Assembly (NCBI RefSeq): GCF_001612725.1
Contig: NZ_BDAZ01000080.1
Coordinates: forward strand, 1-48,259
Origin: Nocardia anaemiae NBRC 100462
GTDB taxonomy: Bacteria > Actinomycetota > Actinomycetes > Mycobacteriales > Mycobacteriaceae
Direction of reading: 5' to 3'
Length of the DNA stretch: 48,259 bases
In this document: piece by piece, positions 1 through 9,381 of the stretch
How positions within the stretch are numbered: position 1 is the first letter of the stretch
Layout: the number at the start of each line of letters is the position of its first letter
Position numbers and translations under genes: made by a program
Notes under the pieces: generated by a model
Told to the model about the DNA's origin: nothing
The model's database searches: none
The model's input: the letters and a program-made list of their open reading frames with translations, nothing else

Positions 1-175
1 TATTGGGTCGAATCCCTCGGCCCTGGGAGCAACGGCGCACGATCTGACTGACCGGCTTTGATCACGTGGATGGCCCGCATGGATATACGTCGGAACCAGC
101 TGTCGGCGCGGCTGTTCGGGGCCTTGCGATCGTAATTGAATCCACCAACGTGGCTGCGGCTGAATGTCGAAGATC

Positions 176-760
176 TTATGCCGCAGCGTATCCAGTGAAT
201 TCCTGCGCGGTCACCGTGACCATACGGCCACCCATCGCCTTCACCGCCGAGCGAAAGTTGGGCCTACCACTCGGCGGTAACGGCATCGACCAAGCGGTCG
301 AACCGTCTCCGGCGTTGATCGCGTGCACGGTAGTGCCATCGGTCAGGATGAGGTGGCTTGCGTCGGTTATGCCATCGTTGCGGGAGTAGCGGGAGGCATT
401 CGAGAACGGCGTCGGCTGCTGCCAGATCCGGTGTCCGTCAGTGAGATCGAGGCCGGCAAGCTGTGATCCATCGACCGATCGGACGATCACCGTGTTACCC
501 ACTACTGCGAGCACCGCGCCCGTGGCGGCTTCGATGATCAACACCCGATTTGTGCCGTGGCAGGCGATCTTTCCGTCGAATACCTGCTCACGGCAGCCAT
601 AGAGTTCGCCGAGGTCGGTCGTCCATCGGACCTGCCCGGTGTCCGGATCGATGCCGTGCATCCGCACCGGTCCGACAGTCAGTCCAGCACTGGTGCTGCG
701 GGCGAGTCGTGCCGCCTTTCGACTGCGCTCGGCGAGCGAGCCCGACCTGATACGCGGCAA
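176..760 (-). pseudogene. PQQ-like beta-propeller protein, 5'-truncated remnant
   Basis: The 194-residue reading frame carries PQQ/BamB-type propeller blades, seen as GIDPDTGQVRWTTDLGELYG, a second blade around GLDLTDGHRIWQQ and a third around HAINAGDGSTAWSMPLP. Complete members usually have six to eight blades and a signal peptide or membrane anchor; here about three blades remain and no export signal is seen. The only start is a TTG at 760 without a good ribosome site. The frame stays open and protein-like further upstream until an in-frame TAG at 848-850. I infer a decayed or frameshifted remnant. A small intact gene starting at the TTG is the alternative. Confidence 0.5.
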
Positions 761-886
761 CCCATCTGGCCGGGGCAGCGGCTGCGAGAACCGTTGTTGA
801 GCGAACCAGTGCTGGCGGGCGGTTGGGATGTCGAACGCGCTGGTCGACTAAGCGCACTCGCGGGAATGGGTGCTCAGGCCGGTCAG

Positions 887-892
887 TAGGCT
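887..892 (+). promoter_or_regulatory. -10 hexamer TAGGCT, leaderless proA start
   Basis: TAGGCT fits TANNNT and lies exactly 7 nt before the proA ATG at 900. No ribosome-binding site lies between. This is the usual layout of leaderless transcripts in mycobacteria and relatives. No clear -35 is visible. Confidence 0.45.
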
Positions 893-899
893 GTGACCT

Positions 900-2165
900 A
901 TGACGGTAGGGACGACGACCGGCCAGGATATCCGCGAGGCGGTGCACGATGCCGCGCGTAAGGCTCGGGTGGCTTCGCGCGCGCTCGCACAGCTGACCAC
1001 GGCGCAGAAGAACGAGGCGCTGCATGCGGCCGCGGATGCGTTGCTGGCTGCGGCCGATACCGTGCTCGCCGCCAATGCCGAGGACATCGCGACGGCGCAG
1101 GCGGCGGGGACCGAGGAGTCGCTGCTGGATCGGCTGCGGCTGACCAAGGCCCGCATCGACGGCATCGCCTCCGGGCTGCGTCAGGTGGCCGGACTGCCCG
1201 ATCCGGTCGGTGTGGTCGTGCGCGGGTCGACGCTGCCGAACGGGCTGGAGATCCGTCAGGTCCGGGTGCCGCTCGGTGTGGTGGGCATGGTCTACGAGGC
1301 CCGCCCGAATGTCACCGTCGACGCGTTCGGACTCGCGCTCAAATCCGGCAATGCCGCGCTGCTGCGCGGTTCCTCCTCGGCCGCGCACTCCAATGCCGCA
1401 CTCGTCACGGTGCTGCGGGAAGCCCTTGTCGCACTGGATATTCCGGCCGATGCGGTACAGCTGCTGCCCAGCCACGATCGCTCCAGCGTGACCCATCTGA
1501 TCCAGGCGCGCGGCCTGGTCGACGTGGTCATCCCACGCGGCGGTGCGGGGCTGATCAATGCGGTGGTCCGCGATGCCCAGGTGCCCACCATCGAGACCGG
1601 CACCGGCAACTGCCACGTCTATGTGCACGAAGCCGCCGATCTGGAGATGGCCGAGCAGATCCTGATCAATGCCAAGACCCGTCGTCCGAGCGTGTGCAAT
1701 GCCGCCGAGACGGTGCTCATCGATGACGCGATCGCCACCACCGCCGTGCCCCGGCTGATCGAGGCGCTGGAACGCCACGGCGTCACCGTGCACGGCGACC
1801 TGCCCGGGCTGGTGCCCGCCAACGATCAGGACTGGGGTGAGGAGTACCTGACCCTCGATATCGCGCTCAAGGTCGTCAAGGATCTCGACGAGGCGGTCGA
1901 GCACATCAACACCTGGGGCACCGGTCACACCGAGGCCATCGTCACCGGTGAGCTGGCCGCGGCCCGGGAATTCACCAACCGCGTCGATGCCGCCGCCGTC
2001 ATGGTGAACGCGTCCACCGCATTCACCGACGGTGAGCAGTTCGGCTTCGGCGCGGAGATCGGCATCTCCACCCAGAAGCTGCACGCCCGCGGCCCGATGG
2101 CGCTGCCGGAGCTGACCTCGACCAAGTGGATCGTCTGGGGCGACGGCCAGATCCGGCCGGTCTAG
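900..2165 (+). CDS. proA: Glutamate-5-semialdehyde dehydrogenase (gamma-glutamyl phosphate reductase)
   Basis: ProA reduces L-glutamyl-5-phosphate with NADPH to glutamate-5-semialdehyde, the second step of proline synthesis in the cytosol. The 421-residue length is normal for the family. The aldehyde-dehydrogenase nucleotide region (LGVVGMVYEARPNVTVDAFG) and the catalytic cysteine in RRPSVCNAAET (Cys266) are present, followed by the C-terminal signature near FGFGAEIGISTQKLHARGP. The ATG sits 7 nt after a TANNNT hexamer, which supports a leaderless start. proB is not adjacent in this window. The downstream neighbour is the moxR gene, as in mycobacteria. Confidence 0.97.
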   Translation: MTVGTTTGQDIREAVHDAARKARVASRALAQLTTAQKNEALHAAADALLAAADTVLAANAEDIATAQAAGTEESLLDRLRLTKARIDGIASGLRQVAGLPDPVGVVVRGSTLPNGLEIRQVRVPLGVVGMVYEARPNVTVDAFGLALKSGNAALLRGSSSAAHSNAALVTVLREALVALDIPADAVQLLPSHDRSSVTHLIQARGLVDVVIPRGGAGLINAVVRDAQVPTIETGTGNCHVYVHEAADLEMAEQILINAKTRRPSVCNAAETVLIDDAIATTAVPRLIEALERHGVTVHGDLPGLVPANDQDWGEEYLTLDIALKVVKDLDEAVEHINTWGTGHTEAIVTGELAAAREFTNRVDAAAVMVNASTAFTDGEQFGFGAEIGISTQKLHARGPMALPELTSTKWIVWGDGQIRPV

Positions 2166-2236
2166 ATTTCGTTCGGTGTAAGAACCGCCGAGCGCTTGCT
2201 TCGGGCACTCCCGTAGCGTTGGGGGTGGGTTTCAAT

Positions 2237-2252
2237 GGAAGGACGCTACGTG
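2237..2252 (+). promoter_or_regulatory. Ribosome-binding site deciding the moxR start
   Basis: GGAAGGA at 2237-2243 stands 6 nt before GTG 2250. The in-frame ATG at 2235 overlaps this Shine-Dalgarno sequence and has none of its own, so GTG 2250 is preferred. Confidence 0.65.
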
Positions 2253-3131
2253 GGTACCGAAAGCGCAGTGCAGGAGCCGATCTTCACCTCGGTCGACGAT
2301 GTGATCGAACGGCTGGCCACGACCGGGTACCTGGCCGATAAGGCGACGGCGACCTCGGTATTCCTGGCCGATCGGCTCGGCAAGCCGCTGTTGATCGAGG
2401 GCCCGGCCGGTGTCGGCAAGACCGAACTGGCCAGGGCGGTCGCGCAGACCGCGGACGCGGAGCTGGTGCGTTTGCAGTGCTATGAGGGCGTCGACGAGGC
2501 CCGCGCGCTGTACGAGTGGAATCACGCTAAGCAGATTCTGCGCATCCAGGCCTCCAGCGAGAACGACTGGGAAGAGACCAAGGCCGACGTCTTCACCGAG
2601 GAATTCCTGCTCTCGCGTCCGCTGCTGACCGCGATCCGCCGCGCCGATCCCACCGTGCTGCTCATCGACGAAACCGATAAGGCCGATGTCGAGATCGAGG
2701 GTCTGCTGCTCGAGGTGCTCAGTGATTTCGCGGTCACCGTCCCGGAGCTCGGCACCATTACCGCGAGCCGCAAGCCGTTCGTGGTGCTGACCTCCAATGC
2801 GACCCGCGAACTGTCCGAAGCGCTCAAGCGCCGCTGCCTCTACCTGCACCTGGACTTCCCGGACGAGGAACTCGAGCGCCGGATCCTGGCCAGCCGGGTT
2901 CCGGAGCTGTCCGCCTCGGTCGCCGCGCAGCTGGTGCGGATCGTGCACGTGCTGCGCGGGATGCAGTTGAAGAAGCTGCCGAGCGTCGCGGAGTCGATCG
3001 ACTGGGGACGCACCCTGCTCGCGCTGGGTTTGCAGGATCTCGACGACACCACGGTGCGCGCCACCCTCGGTGTCGTACTCAAACATCAGGCCGACCACCA
3101 GCGCGCGCTGGCCGAGCTGAAGCTGGCCTGA
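2250..3131 (+). CDS. MoxR-family AAA+ ATPase
   Basis: The predicted 293-residue cytosolic ATPase has Walker A GPAGVGKT (about residues 51-58), Walker B VLLIDETDKAD, sensor 1 FVVLTSNATRELSEALKRR and the C-terminal lid. MoxR ATPases work with von Willebrand factor A partners as chaperones that assemble or insert cofactors into protein complexes. That is family knowledge; the substrate here is unknown. The VWA partner starts 3 bp after the stop. Homologous pairs sit near nadD in mycobacteria (Rv2426c/Rv2425c). GTG 2250 was chosen over ATG 2235 because GGAAGGA lies at the correct distance. Confidence 0.92.
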   Translation: MGTESAVQEPIFTSVDDVIERLATTGYLADKATATSVFLADRLGKPLLIEGPAGVGKTELARAVAQTADAELVRLQCYEGVDEARALYEWNHAKQILRIQASSENDWEETKADVFTEEFLLSRPLLTAIRRADPTVLLIDETDKADVEIEGLLLEVLSDFAVTVPELGTITASRKPFVVLTSNATRELSEALKRRCLYLHLDFPDEELERRILASRVPELSASVAAQLVRIVHVLRGMQLKKLPSVAESIDWGRTLLALGLQDLDDTTVRATLGVVLKHQADHQRALAELKLA

Positions 3132-3134
3132 GCC

Positions 3135-4550
3135 ATGGCGGCCGGATCGCAGCCCACACTCGATGCGCCGCATGGGATTTCGGGACATCTCGTCGGTTTC
3201 GTCGAGGAATTGCGGGCGCATGGCATCCCGGTGGGTCCCTCGGAGACGGTGGACGCCGGCCGCGTGTTGTCGGTGCTGGATCTGATGGACCGCGAGGTCG
3301 TGCGCGAAGGTCTGGCCTGCTCGCTACTGCGCCGCACCACCCATCGCGGCACCTTCGACGGCCTGTTCGACCTGTGGTTCCCGGCCGCCCTCGGCGAGCG
3401 CAGCAGCACCGCGGATGATCTCGAACTTCCGCGCACGCCGTCCGGCGAGATCGACATTCCCGCGCTGCGCGCACTGCTCTCGGACCTGATGACCAGGGAG
3501 GATTCGACCCAACAGCAGGAAATGATCGCCGCGCAGCTGGTCGAACAACTCGGGCAGTACGAATCCTCGCGCGGTCCGTCCTTCTCGGCATACCGAACGT
3601 TGCGCGAGGTCCAGCCCGAGACGCTGCTGGCCAGGATTCTCCAAGGGCTGGCTATCGGACCGGATACCAGCGAATTCGATGCCGAGATCGCCCGCCGCAT
3701 CGGTCGCAGGCGCATCGCCGGATTCCGCGCCATCGTGGAGGCGGAAACGCATCGACGGGTCGCCGAGAATATCGGCAGGGAGCGCGTCGCGAGCTATGCC
3801 GTGTCCCGGCAGGTCGAGGACGTGGATTTCCTGCGCGCTTCGGAGACCGAGCTCGCGGAGCTGCGGCGCGGCACGCAGCGACTGGCCCGAATCCTGGCAT
3901 CCCGGCTTGCCGTGCGGCGCAGGCACGCTCGGCACGGTGAGATCGACCTGCGCAAGACGCTGCGCAAATCCATGTCGACCGGTGGCGTGCCCATCGATCT
4001 GGTGAATCGCAAACCGCGACCGGGCCGCCCAGAGCTGGTGTTGCTCTGCGATGTATCCGGCTCGGTGGCCGGATTCAGCAACTTCACGCTCTTGCTTGTC
4101 AATTCGCTGCGCGAACAGTTCTCCCGGGTGCGGATATTCGCCTTCGTGGACCGGACCGACGAGGTGACCCGGTTCTTCGATCCGAATACCCAGCTGGACC
4201 AGTCCATGGCCCGCATCTTCACCGAGGGCAAGGTGGTCGGCCTGGACGGGCACTCCGACTACGGCCATGCGCTGTCGACCTTCGTCGAGCAGTGGCCCGA
4301 CGCGGTGACCTCCCGCAGCTCGCTGCTGATACTCGGCGATGCCCGCACCAATTACCGTGATCCGGATCTGAATACGCTGCGCGAGCTGGTGCGAACCGCC
4401 AAGCACGCGCATTGGCTCAACCCGGAGAAGGAAAACAGCTGGGGCACGGGCGATTCCGCCGCCGACAAATATCGCGAAGTGATCGAGATGCACGAGTGCC
4501 GCTCGGCCAAACAGCTGACCGCGGTGGTGTCCAGGCTGCTGCCGGTGTGA
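3135..4550 (+). CDS. VWA-domain (CoxE-like) partner of MoxR ATPase
   Basis: The 471-residue protein has a helical N-terminal half and a C-terminal von Willebrand A domain. The MIDAS motif DxSxS is seen as CDVSGSV (Asp306), with the later MIDAS region near EGKVVGLDGHSDYGHA. This is the CoxE-like layout typical of partners of MoxR ATPases. No signal peptide or membrane segment is seen, so it probably acts in the cytosol. It starts 3 bp after the moxR stop and is surely co-transcribed and translationally coupled. The molecular target cannot be read from the sequence. Confidence 0.88.
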   Translation: MAAGSQPTLDAPHGISGHLVGFVEELRAHGIPVGPSETVDAGRVLSVLDLMDREVVREGLACSLLRRTTHRGTFDGLFDLWFPAALGERSSTADDLELPRTPSGEIDIPALRALLSDLMTREDSTQQQEMIAAQLVEQLGQYESSRGPSFSAYRTLREVQPETLLARILQGLAIGPDTSEFDAEIARRIGRRRIAGFRAIVEAETHRRVAENIGRERVASYAVSRQVEDVDFLRASETELAELRRGTQRLARILASRLAVRRRHARHGEIDLRKTLRKSMSTGGVPIDLVNRKPRPGRPELVLLCDVSGSVAGFSNFTLLLVNSLREQFSRVRIFAFVDRTDEVTRFFDPNTQLDQSMARIFTEGKVVGLDGHSDYGHALSTFVEQWPDAVTSRSSLLILGDARTNYRDPDLNTLRELVRTAKHAHWLNPEKENSWGTGDSAADKYREVIEMHECRSAKQLTAVVSRLLPV

Positions 4551-4641
4551 CGCGATTGTGACCGAACTCATCATCGGTCCGCGTTAACACCATCAGCATT
4601 CGTTAAGGGAACCATTGGGGCCGCGCACCAGGATTCGGTCC

Positions 4642-6495
4642 ATGGTGAACAACGCGCCGGGTGGGGCTGGCGGCAGCGGTAGTGGGGATTATTCGTTCCA
4701 GGTCGATCTGCGCGGAATCGTCGATCTGCTCTCGCACCACTTGTATTCGAGTCCCCGGGTCTACATCCGTGAGCTACTGCAGAACGCGGTCGACGCCGTC
4801 ACCGCGCGCACGCAGCGTGACGTCTTGGCGCCCAAGATGATTCGGTTGGTCGTAGATGAAACCGGGTTGCGGATAACCGATCACGGTATCGGTCTCACCG
4901 CGGCGGATGTGCACCGCTTCCTCGCCACCATCGGGCATTCGTCCAAGCGCGACGATATCGAGGGTGCGCGCCGAGAGTTCCTCGGGCAGTTCGGCATCGG
5001 GTTGCTGGCGTGCTTCACCGTGGCCGAGACCATCCGCGTGGTCACTCGCTCGGCGATCGATCCGGACGCCCCGCCCGTGGAATGGCTTGCCGCGGCCGAC
5101 GGCACCTACTCGCTGCGTCAGCTCGATCCGGAGGTGCGGCAAGAGCCGGGCACCACGGTGCATCTCACGCCGCGAGCCGGTGCGCGGGAATGGTTCACAC
5201 CGGGGCGGGTGCTGGAATTGGTCCGCGACTATGGATCGCTGCTGCCCTACGAGGTGACGGTCGAGGCGAACGGTGCCGGACTGCGCGCGACCGACGGTCC
5301 GCCGGTGTGGCGGCGCGGCTACCCATCGCCAGCCCAGCGGCGTGCGGCGCTGTTCGAGTACGGCGAGCGCGTCCTCGGATTCACCCCGCTGGATGTGATC
5401 GACCTCGATGCCGAATTGGCGGGCGTCAGCGGGGTCGCCTTCGTGCTGTCACAGCCGGGCAATCCCGCCGAAAGCAGTGCGCACCGGGTGTATCTCAAGG
5501 GCATGCTGCTCGGTGACGCGGTGCGCGGACTGCTGCCGGACTGGGCCTTCTTCGTGCGCTGTGTCATCGATACCGACAGCCTGCATCCGACCGCGTCGCG
5601 TGAGGGCCTCTACGAAGACGAACGCCTCGCCATCGTCCGCGACAGCCTCGGCGACCGAATCCGCGACTGGCTCACCGAAATCGCGGCCGAACAACCCGAG
5701 CGGCTGGCTGCATTCCTGTCCGTGCACGCGCTCGGTGTCAAGGCGATGGCCCGGCATTCGCCCGACATGCTGCGGATCATGCTGCCGCACTTGCTGTTCG
5801 AGACGACCGACGGCCGCATTCCGCTGACGGAGTTCGCGCGCAACCATCCGAGCGTCCGGGTAACGGCGACCGTGGAGGAATTCCGCCAGGTGGCCGCCAC
5901 GGCGGCCGCGCAGGGCATCGGTGTCGTCAACGGGGGCTATACCTACGATGCGGAACTCGTCGCGCTGCTGCCGACGATCCTGCCCGGCGTCACCGTGACC
6001 GACCTGGACGCGGACGCCGTCACCGCCGCCCTCGACCTGGTGGATCCGGCCGACGAACTGGTGCTGGCCCAGGTACTCGCCGCAGCGCGCACCGCACTGG
6101 ATCCGCTGTCCTGCGATGTGATTCTGCGTGCGTTCCATCCGGTTTCGGTGCCAGCACTGCATCTGGACAGTCGCGGCGCGCGCAATGAACGAGCACGCGT
6201 CGAGACCACCGTCGGCGCCGATGAGCTCTGGACCGACATCCTGGGCGCGCTGCAGGCGAGCGCACCCCGCGCGCAACTGGTGTTGAACCACAACAGTCCG
6301 GTGATCCGACGATTGAGCCGGATCGACGACCCGGCCTTTCTGCGGACCGCGGTCGAATCGCTCTACGGCCAAGCGTTACTGATGACACATCGACCTTTGC
6401 GACCGGCCGATACCGCGCTGCTCAATCGCGCATTCGGCGAATTCCTCGGCTGGGCGACCCGACGTGCGGCGGGCGAGACCGCGGAGGAGGCCTGA
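4642..6495 (+). CDS. HSP90-family ATPase (HtpG-like)
   Basis: The 617-residue protein has the GHKL/Bergerat ATP-binding fold: the N-box ELLQNAVDAV (about 44-53), the DHGIG loop (about 80-84, usually DNGIG), GQFGIG (about 115-120) and GTTVHL. A middle domain with the HSP90 pattern HPTASREGLYED follows. Overall length matches bacterial HtpG, but the sequence is divergent and belongs to the 'HSP90 family protein' group of actinobacteria. It probably acts as an ATP-driven chaperone in the cytosol. ATG 4642 is preceded by AGGA at 8 nt; an upstream TTG at 4615 is less likely. A 91-bp gap separates it from the VWA gene and could hold a promoter. The next gene starts 1 bp after its stop. Confidence 0.85.
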   Translation: MVNNAPGGAGGSGSGDYSFQVDLRGIVDLLSHHLYSSPRVYIRELLQNAVDAVTARTQRDVLAPKMIRLVVDETGLRITDHGIGLTAADVHRFLATIGHSSKRDDIEGARREFLGQFGIGLLACFTVAETIRVVTRSAIDPDAPPVEWLAAADGTYSLRQLDPEVRQEPGTTVHLTPRAGAREWFTPGRVLELVRDYGSLLPYEVTVEANGAGLRATDGPPVWRRGYPSPAQRRAALFEYGERVLGFTPLDVIDLDAELAGVSGVAFVLSQPGNPAESSAHRVYLKGMLLGDAVRGLLPDWAFFVRCVIDTDSLHPTASREGLYEDERLAIVRDSLGDRIRDWLTEIAAEQPERLAAFLSVHALGVKAMARHSPDMLRIMLPHLLFETTDGRIPLTEFARNHPSVRVTATVEEFRQVAATAAAQGIGVVNGGYTYDAELVALLPTILPGVTVTDLDADAVTAALDLVDPADELVLAQVLAAARTALDPLSCDVILRAFHPVSVPALHLDSRGARNERARVETTVGADELWTDILGALQASAPRAQLVLNHNSPVIRRLSRIDDPAFLRTAVESLYGQALLMTHRPLRPADTALLNRAFGEFLGWATRRAAGETAEEA

Positions 6496-6496
6496 G

Positions 6497-8443
6497 ATGG
6501 AAACCTCCGAGATCCAATCGGCGTTGGCGCAGAGCCGTTCGCTGCCGCACGGACGCGGCCGCACCGAACGCCTGGAAATGCTTGCCGCCGCGGCGAAGTC
6601 GGGTCCGGACCGGGCACTGGAGGGCAGTGTCCTGTTGGAGCTGGCCCAGGCGTACGCCTATGCGGGTGAACGCGATCTGGCACCGGTCGCCTACGGCAGG
6701 CTGTTGCGGATCTACGACGACTTCCCGGCCGAACTCGGTTCGATGACGCATTCGGTGCACTGGTATCTGAAATGGCTGACCTGGGGGCTGATCGAGAATC
6801 CCGCGGTGCCGCTGCAGACCACCTATCGCTGGCTCGACGAGCTCGAAAGTCGTTACCGGCAGCGAGGATACAGTGCACGCCCGGTGCTCGCATTGCGCTC
6901 GGACCTGGCACGGGAACTGGGGCAGCACGATCGGGCCGCCGAACTGCTCGACGCGGCGCGTGCGGCACCGCGCGACAGCATGGCCGATTGCGATGCCTGT
7001 GAACGCAACCAATGGGGTGCGAACTACGCGCAGGCCGGTGACGACGAGTCCGCACTGGAGAGCTGGCGGCCGGTCATCGTTGGTGCGCGCAGCTGTGCCG
7101 AGGAACCGCATCGGGTGCTCGGGCAGGCCTTACTGCCGATGTTGCGCACCGGGCGCACCGCCGAGGCGCGCAGTGCGCATTTGACGGGTTATCCACTGGT
7201 GCGCCACCTTCCGGATCTGCGGCGCTCGGTCGGTGAGCACATCGAATTCTGCGCATTGACCGGAAACGAGGCGCGTGGCCTGGAGATGCTGGCCGAGCAT
7301 GCGATGTGGCTGACCGATCCCGGCGCGGACGCCGCCGTTCGGCTGTCCTTCATATCGGGTGTGTGCGTGCTGTTGCGGCGGCTCACCGAGTTGGATCTCG
7401 GTGCGCTCGCAATCGGGGCGAGCACGGTGGATTCGGTGCGTGCCGAGCTGAGCGTCGAGATCGGCGAGCTCACCGCGAGATACGACGCGCGCAATGGCAA
7501 TGCGCTGGTCAGCGAGCGGGTGGCGGCACGGCTCGCGCAGCAACCGCTGCTCGACCACCTCCCGCTCGGTATGCGAAACACTTTGCCGCGCAAGGTTTCC
7601 GCCGTGGCGCACACGACCACCGCCAGCGTCGAAGAACAAGCCGAGGACGCGCTACAACTGGCCGAACTGGCCGCAGTACGCCTCGTCGACTATCCGAAGG
7701 ATGCCGAACAATATCTGCGCCGAGCGCTTTCGATCGGCGCGACCGCGCTGCCCGCCGAACATCTCGCCCGGCTGAGTTCCCAACTGGTCATGGTGCTGTC
7801 CGGACAGCCGGGGCGCGAGTACGAACTGGCTGATGCGGCACTCATGGCCGCCGCACGCTGGGAACCGATTTCGACCGCGGATGCGATACACCTCACCTAC
7901 GTCGCCGCGCGCGCCTGCCACCGGGCCGGACGGCACGGGGAGGCGGCCGCGCTGTTCGAACAGCCACTCGCGGCGGGCGAGCAACCGTACCCGCCCGCCG
8001 AAATGGCCATCGTGCGCCGCCAATACGGCGAATCCCTGCGCAAGCTCAACCGATTCCGTGATGCGGCACGGCAATTCGTCGAGGCGGCCCGTCTGGTGCA
8101 CAACGATCCCGACCGCGTCGAACTCGAAGCCGAGCTCGCCTGGTCGGCGGCCGCGGTCCTCGACTACTGCGGCGAAGACGAACAAGCAGTCCTGGCCTTC
8201 CTCCGCGCCGCTCACCTGTGGGGCACCCTCGATCGCATCGGCCCGCGAGCCAAGTGCCTGCGCTCCGCGGCCTGGCTGCAGCTCTACGGCGCCGGAATCG
8301 AATCCGACCGACCCTGGCTCACGATCATGCGCGACCTACTCGCCGAACTGGAGAACATCGCCGAAACGTCCCCCTCGCCCGAGGTAGCCACCGAACTCCT
8401 CAATACCCGCACCCAACTCGCCGATATGCAGCGCGACGACTGA
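6497..8443 (+). CDS. Tetratricopeptide-repeat-like helical protein
   Basis: The predicted 648-residue soluble protein is almost entirely helical, with repeated TPR-like pairs such as SVLLELAQAYAYAGERDLA, GANYAQAGDDESALESW, AEQYLRRALSIGATALPAEH and YVAARACHRAGRHGEAAALF. No enzyme motif, signal peptide or membrane segment is seen. The ATG lies 1 bp after the stop of the HSP90 gene, behind a strong GGAGGAGG site inside the HSP90 3' end, so the two are translationally coupled. TPR proteins are the classic co-chaperones of eukaryotic HSP90, so a co-chaperone role is a reasonable inference. The HSP90 here ends in ETAEEA, not in the eukaryotic MEEVD tail. Confidence 0.75.
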   Translation: METSEIQSALAQSRSLPHGRGRTERLEMLAAAAKSGPDRALEGSVLLELAQAYAYAGERDLAPVAYGRLLRIYDDFPAELGSMTHSVHWYLKWLTWGLIENPAVPLQTTYRWLDELESRYRQRGYSARPVLALRSDLARELGQHDRAAELLDAARAAPRDSMADCDACERNQWGANYAQAGDDESALESWRPVIVGARSCAEEPHRVLGQALLPMLRTGRTAEARSAHLTGYPLVRHLPDLRRSVGEHIEFCALTGNEARGLEMLAEHAMWLTDPGADAAVRLSFISGVCVLLRRLTELDLGALAIGASTVDSVRAELSVEIGELTARYDARNGNALVSERVAARLAQQPLLDHLPLGMRNTLPRKVSAVAHTTTASVEEQAEDALQLAELAAVRLVDYPKDAEQYLRRALSIGATALPAEHLARLSSQLVMVLSGQPGREYELADAALMAAARWEPISTADAIHLTYVAARACHRAGRHGEAAALFEQPLAAGEQPYPPAEMAIVRRQYGESLRKLNRFRDAARQFVEAARLVHNDPDRVELEAELAWSAAAVLDYCGEDEQAVLAFLRAAHLWGTLDRIGPRAKCLRSAAWLQLYGAGIESDRPWLTIMRDLLAELENIAETSPSPEVATELLNTRTQLADMQRDD

Positions 8444-8511
8444 TCACCCAGCGACCAGCGTTTGCGGACGATAAGAAAACTGTTAGGTGGCGGCGGCATT
8501 GTTGGGTGGGA

Positions 8512-8530
8512 CACCGAGATCGGCTCGGTG
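8512..8530. repeat. Small inverted repeat before the lipoprotein gene
   Basis: CACCGAG-N5-CTCGGTG lies about 20 bp before the first lipoprotein ATG. It could be an mRNA hairpin or an operator. Its function is unknown. Confidence 0.35.
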
Positions 8531-8552
8531 CGTTGTCGATTCGGAGCTCCGG

Positions 8553-9317
8553 ATGAAGAAGACCGCTGCTGTTATCGGCGCGCTGGCCAGCGCGGCAGTA
8601 CTCACGGCCTGTGGGCCGGACGAATCGCCGACGACCGGGGGCGGATCGTCGGCGTCCGCGACATCGGCCCCGTCGGTGACCGCGACATCGGCCGCGTCGA
8701 CGACCGTCGCCGGATCACCTCGGGCCGAAACCTTCACCGCGACAACACTGCATCTCGAGGGCACCGGGTACAAGATCGACGTGCCGCAGGTGAGCGGTGG
8801 AAAGACCGATGCCAGAACCGAATTCAACGAGGCGATGCGGGCCGGGGCGCAGGAGTGGATCGACCGCATCACCCGCCAGGGCGATTCGGTCACCGGCGGT
8901 GACAGTCAGGTCGTCCGCATCGGTTCGCAGGTGCTCAGCGGGCATCTGGTCGTCATCATGTACTCCGAAGGGGCCGCGCACCCGAACAGCAACGACTTCG
9001 CGCACGTCACCAATGTCAATACCGGCAAGGCCATCACCCTGCCCGACCTGTTCACCGATCTGCAGCAGGGCCTGAACACGCTCTCGACGCAGGCCGAGGC
9101 CCAGGTGCAGCAGAATCCGAGGGCGACCGGCTACAGCAAGAGCCTGCTCACTCCGGTGGCCGAGCACTTCCAGACCTGGGTCGCCACACCGGAGGGCATG
9201 CGGATCTACCTCGGTGAAATCTCCTCGCATGCCGCGGGCAATATCGATGTCACCGTGCCGTGGTCCGCGCTGGACAGCGTGCTGGAGCCGGGGATGCGTG
9301 CGGTCCTCAGCAGCTGA
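8553..9317 (+). CDS. Lipoprotein with DUF3298/RsiV-like domain (copy 1)
   Basis: The predicted 254-residue precursor starts MKKTAAVIGALASAAVLTAC, a lipoprotein signal with lipobox LTAC, so the mature protein should be attached to the outer face of the membrane. A Ser/Thr-rich linker follows, then a domain with the DUF3298 pattern (IDVPQVSGG, a YSEGAAHPNS segment, then NVNTGKAITLPDLF). This domain occurs in RsiV-type proteins and in mycobacterial MPT64. The function is unknown; it is not obviously an anti-sigma factor because no sigma factor gene is nearby. ATG 8553 is chosen because it begins the lipoprotein signal. The next gene is a clear paralogue. Confidence 0.8.
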   Translation: MKKTAAVIGALASAAVLTACGPDESPTTGGGSSASATSAPSVTATSAASTTVAGSPRAETFTATTLHLEGTGYKIDVPQVSGGKTDARTEFNEAMRAGAQEWIDRITRQGDSVTGGDSQVVRIGSQVLSGHLVVIMYSEGAAHPNSNDFAHVTNVNTGKAITLPDLFTDLQQGLNTLSTQAEAQVQQNPRATGYSKSLLTPVAEHFQTWVATPEGMRIYLGEISSHAAGNIDVTVPWSALDSVLEPGMRAVLSS

Positions 9318-9381
9318 TAAACCCGTGACAGTTCGCGGTGGTACGTTCTCGGGCACGCATCGAGCTATTCGGGGAGGCGAA

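Noticed and set aside
588..2084. A 498-residue open frame on the minus strand across proA
   Set aside because: It is antisense to proA, whose product is fully conserved; high-GC codon bias creates such frames.
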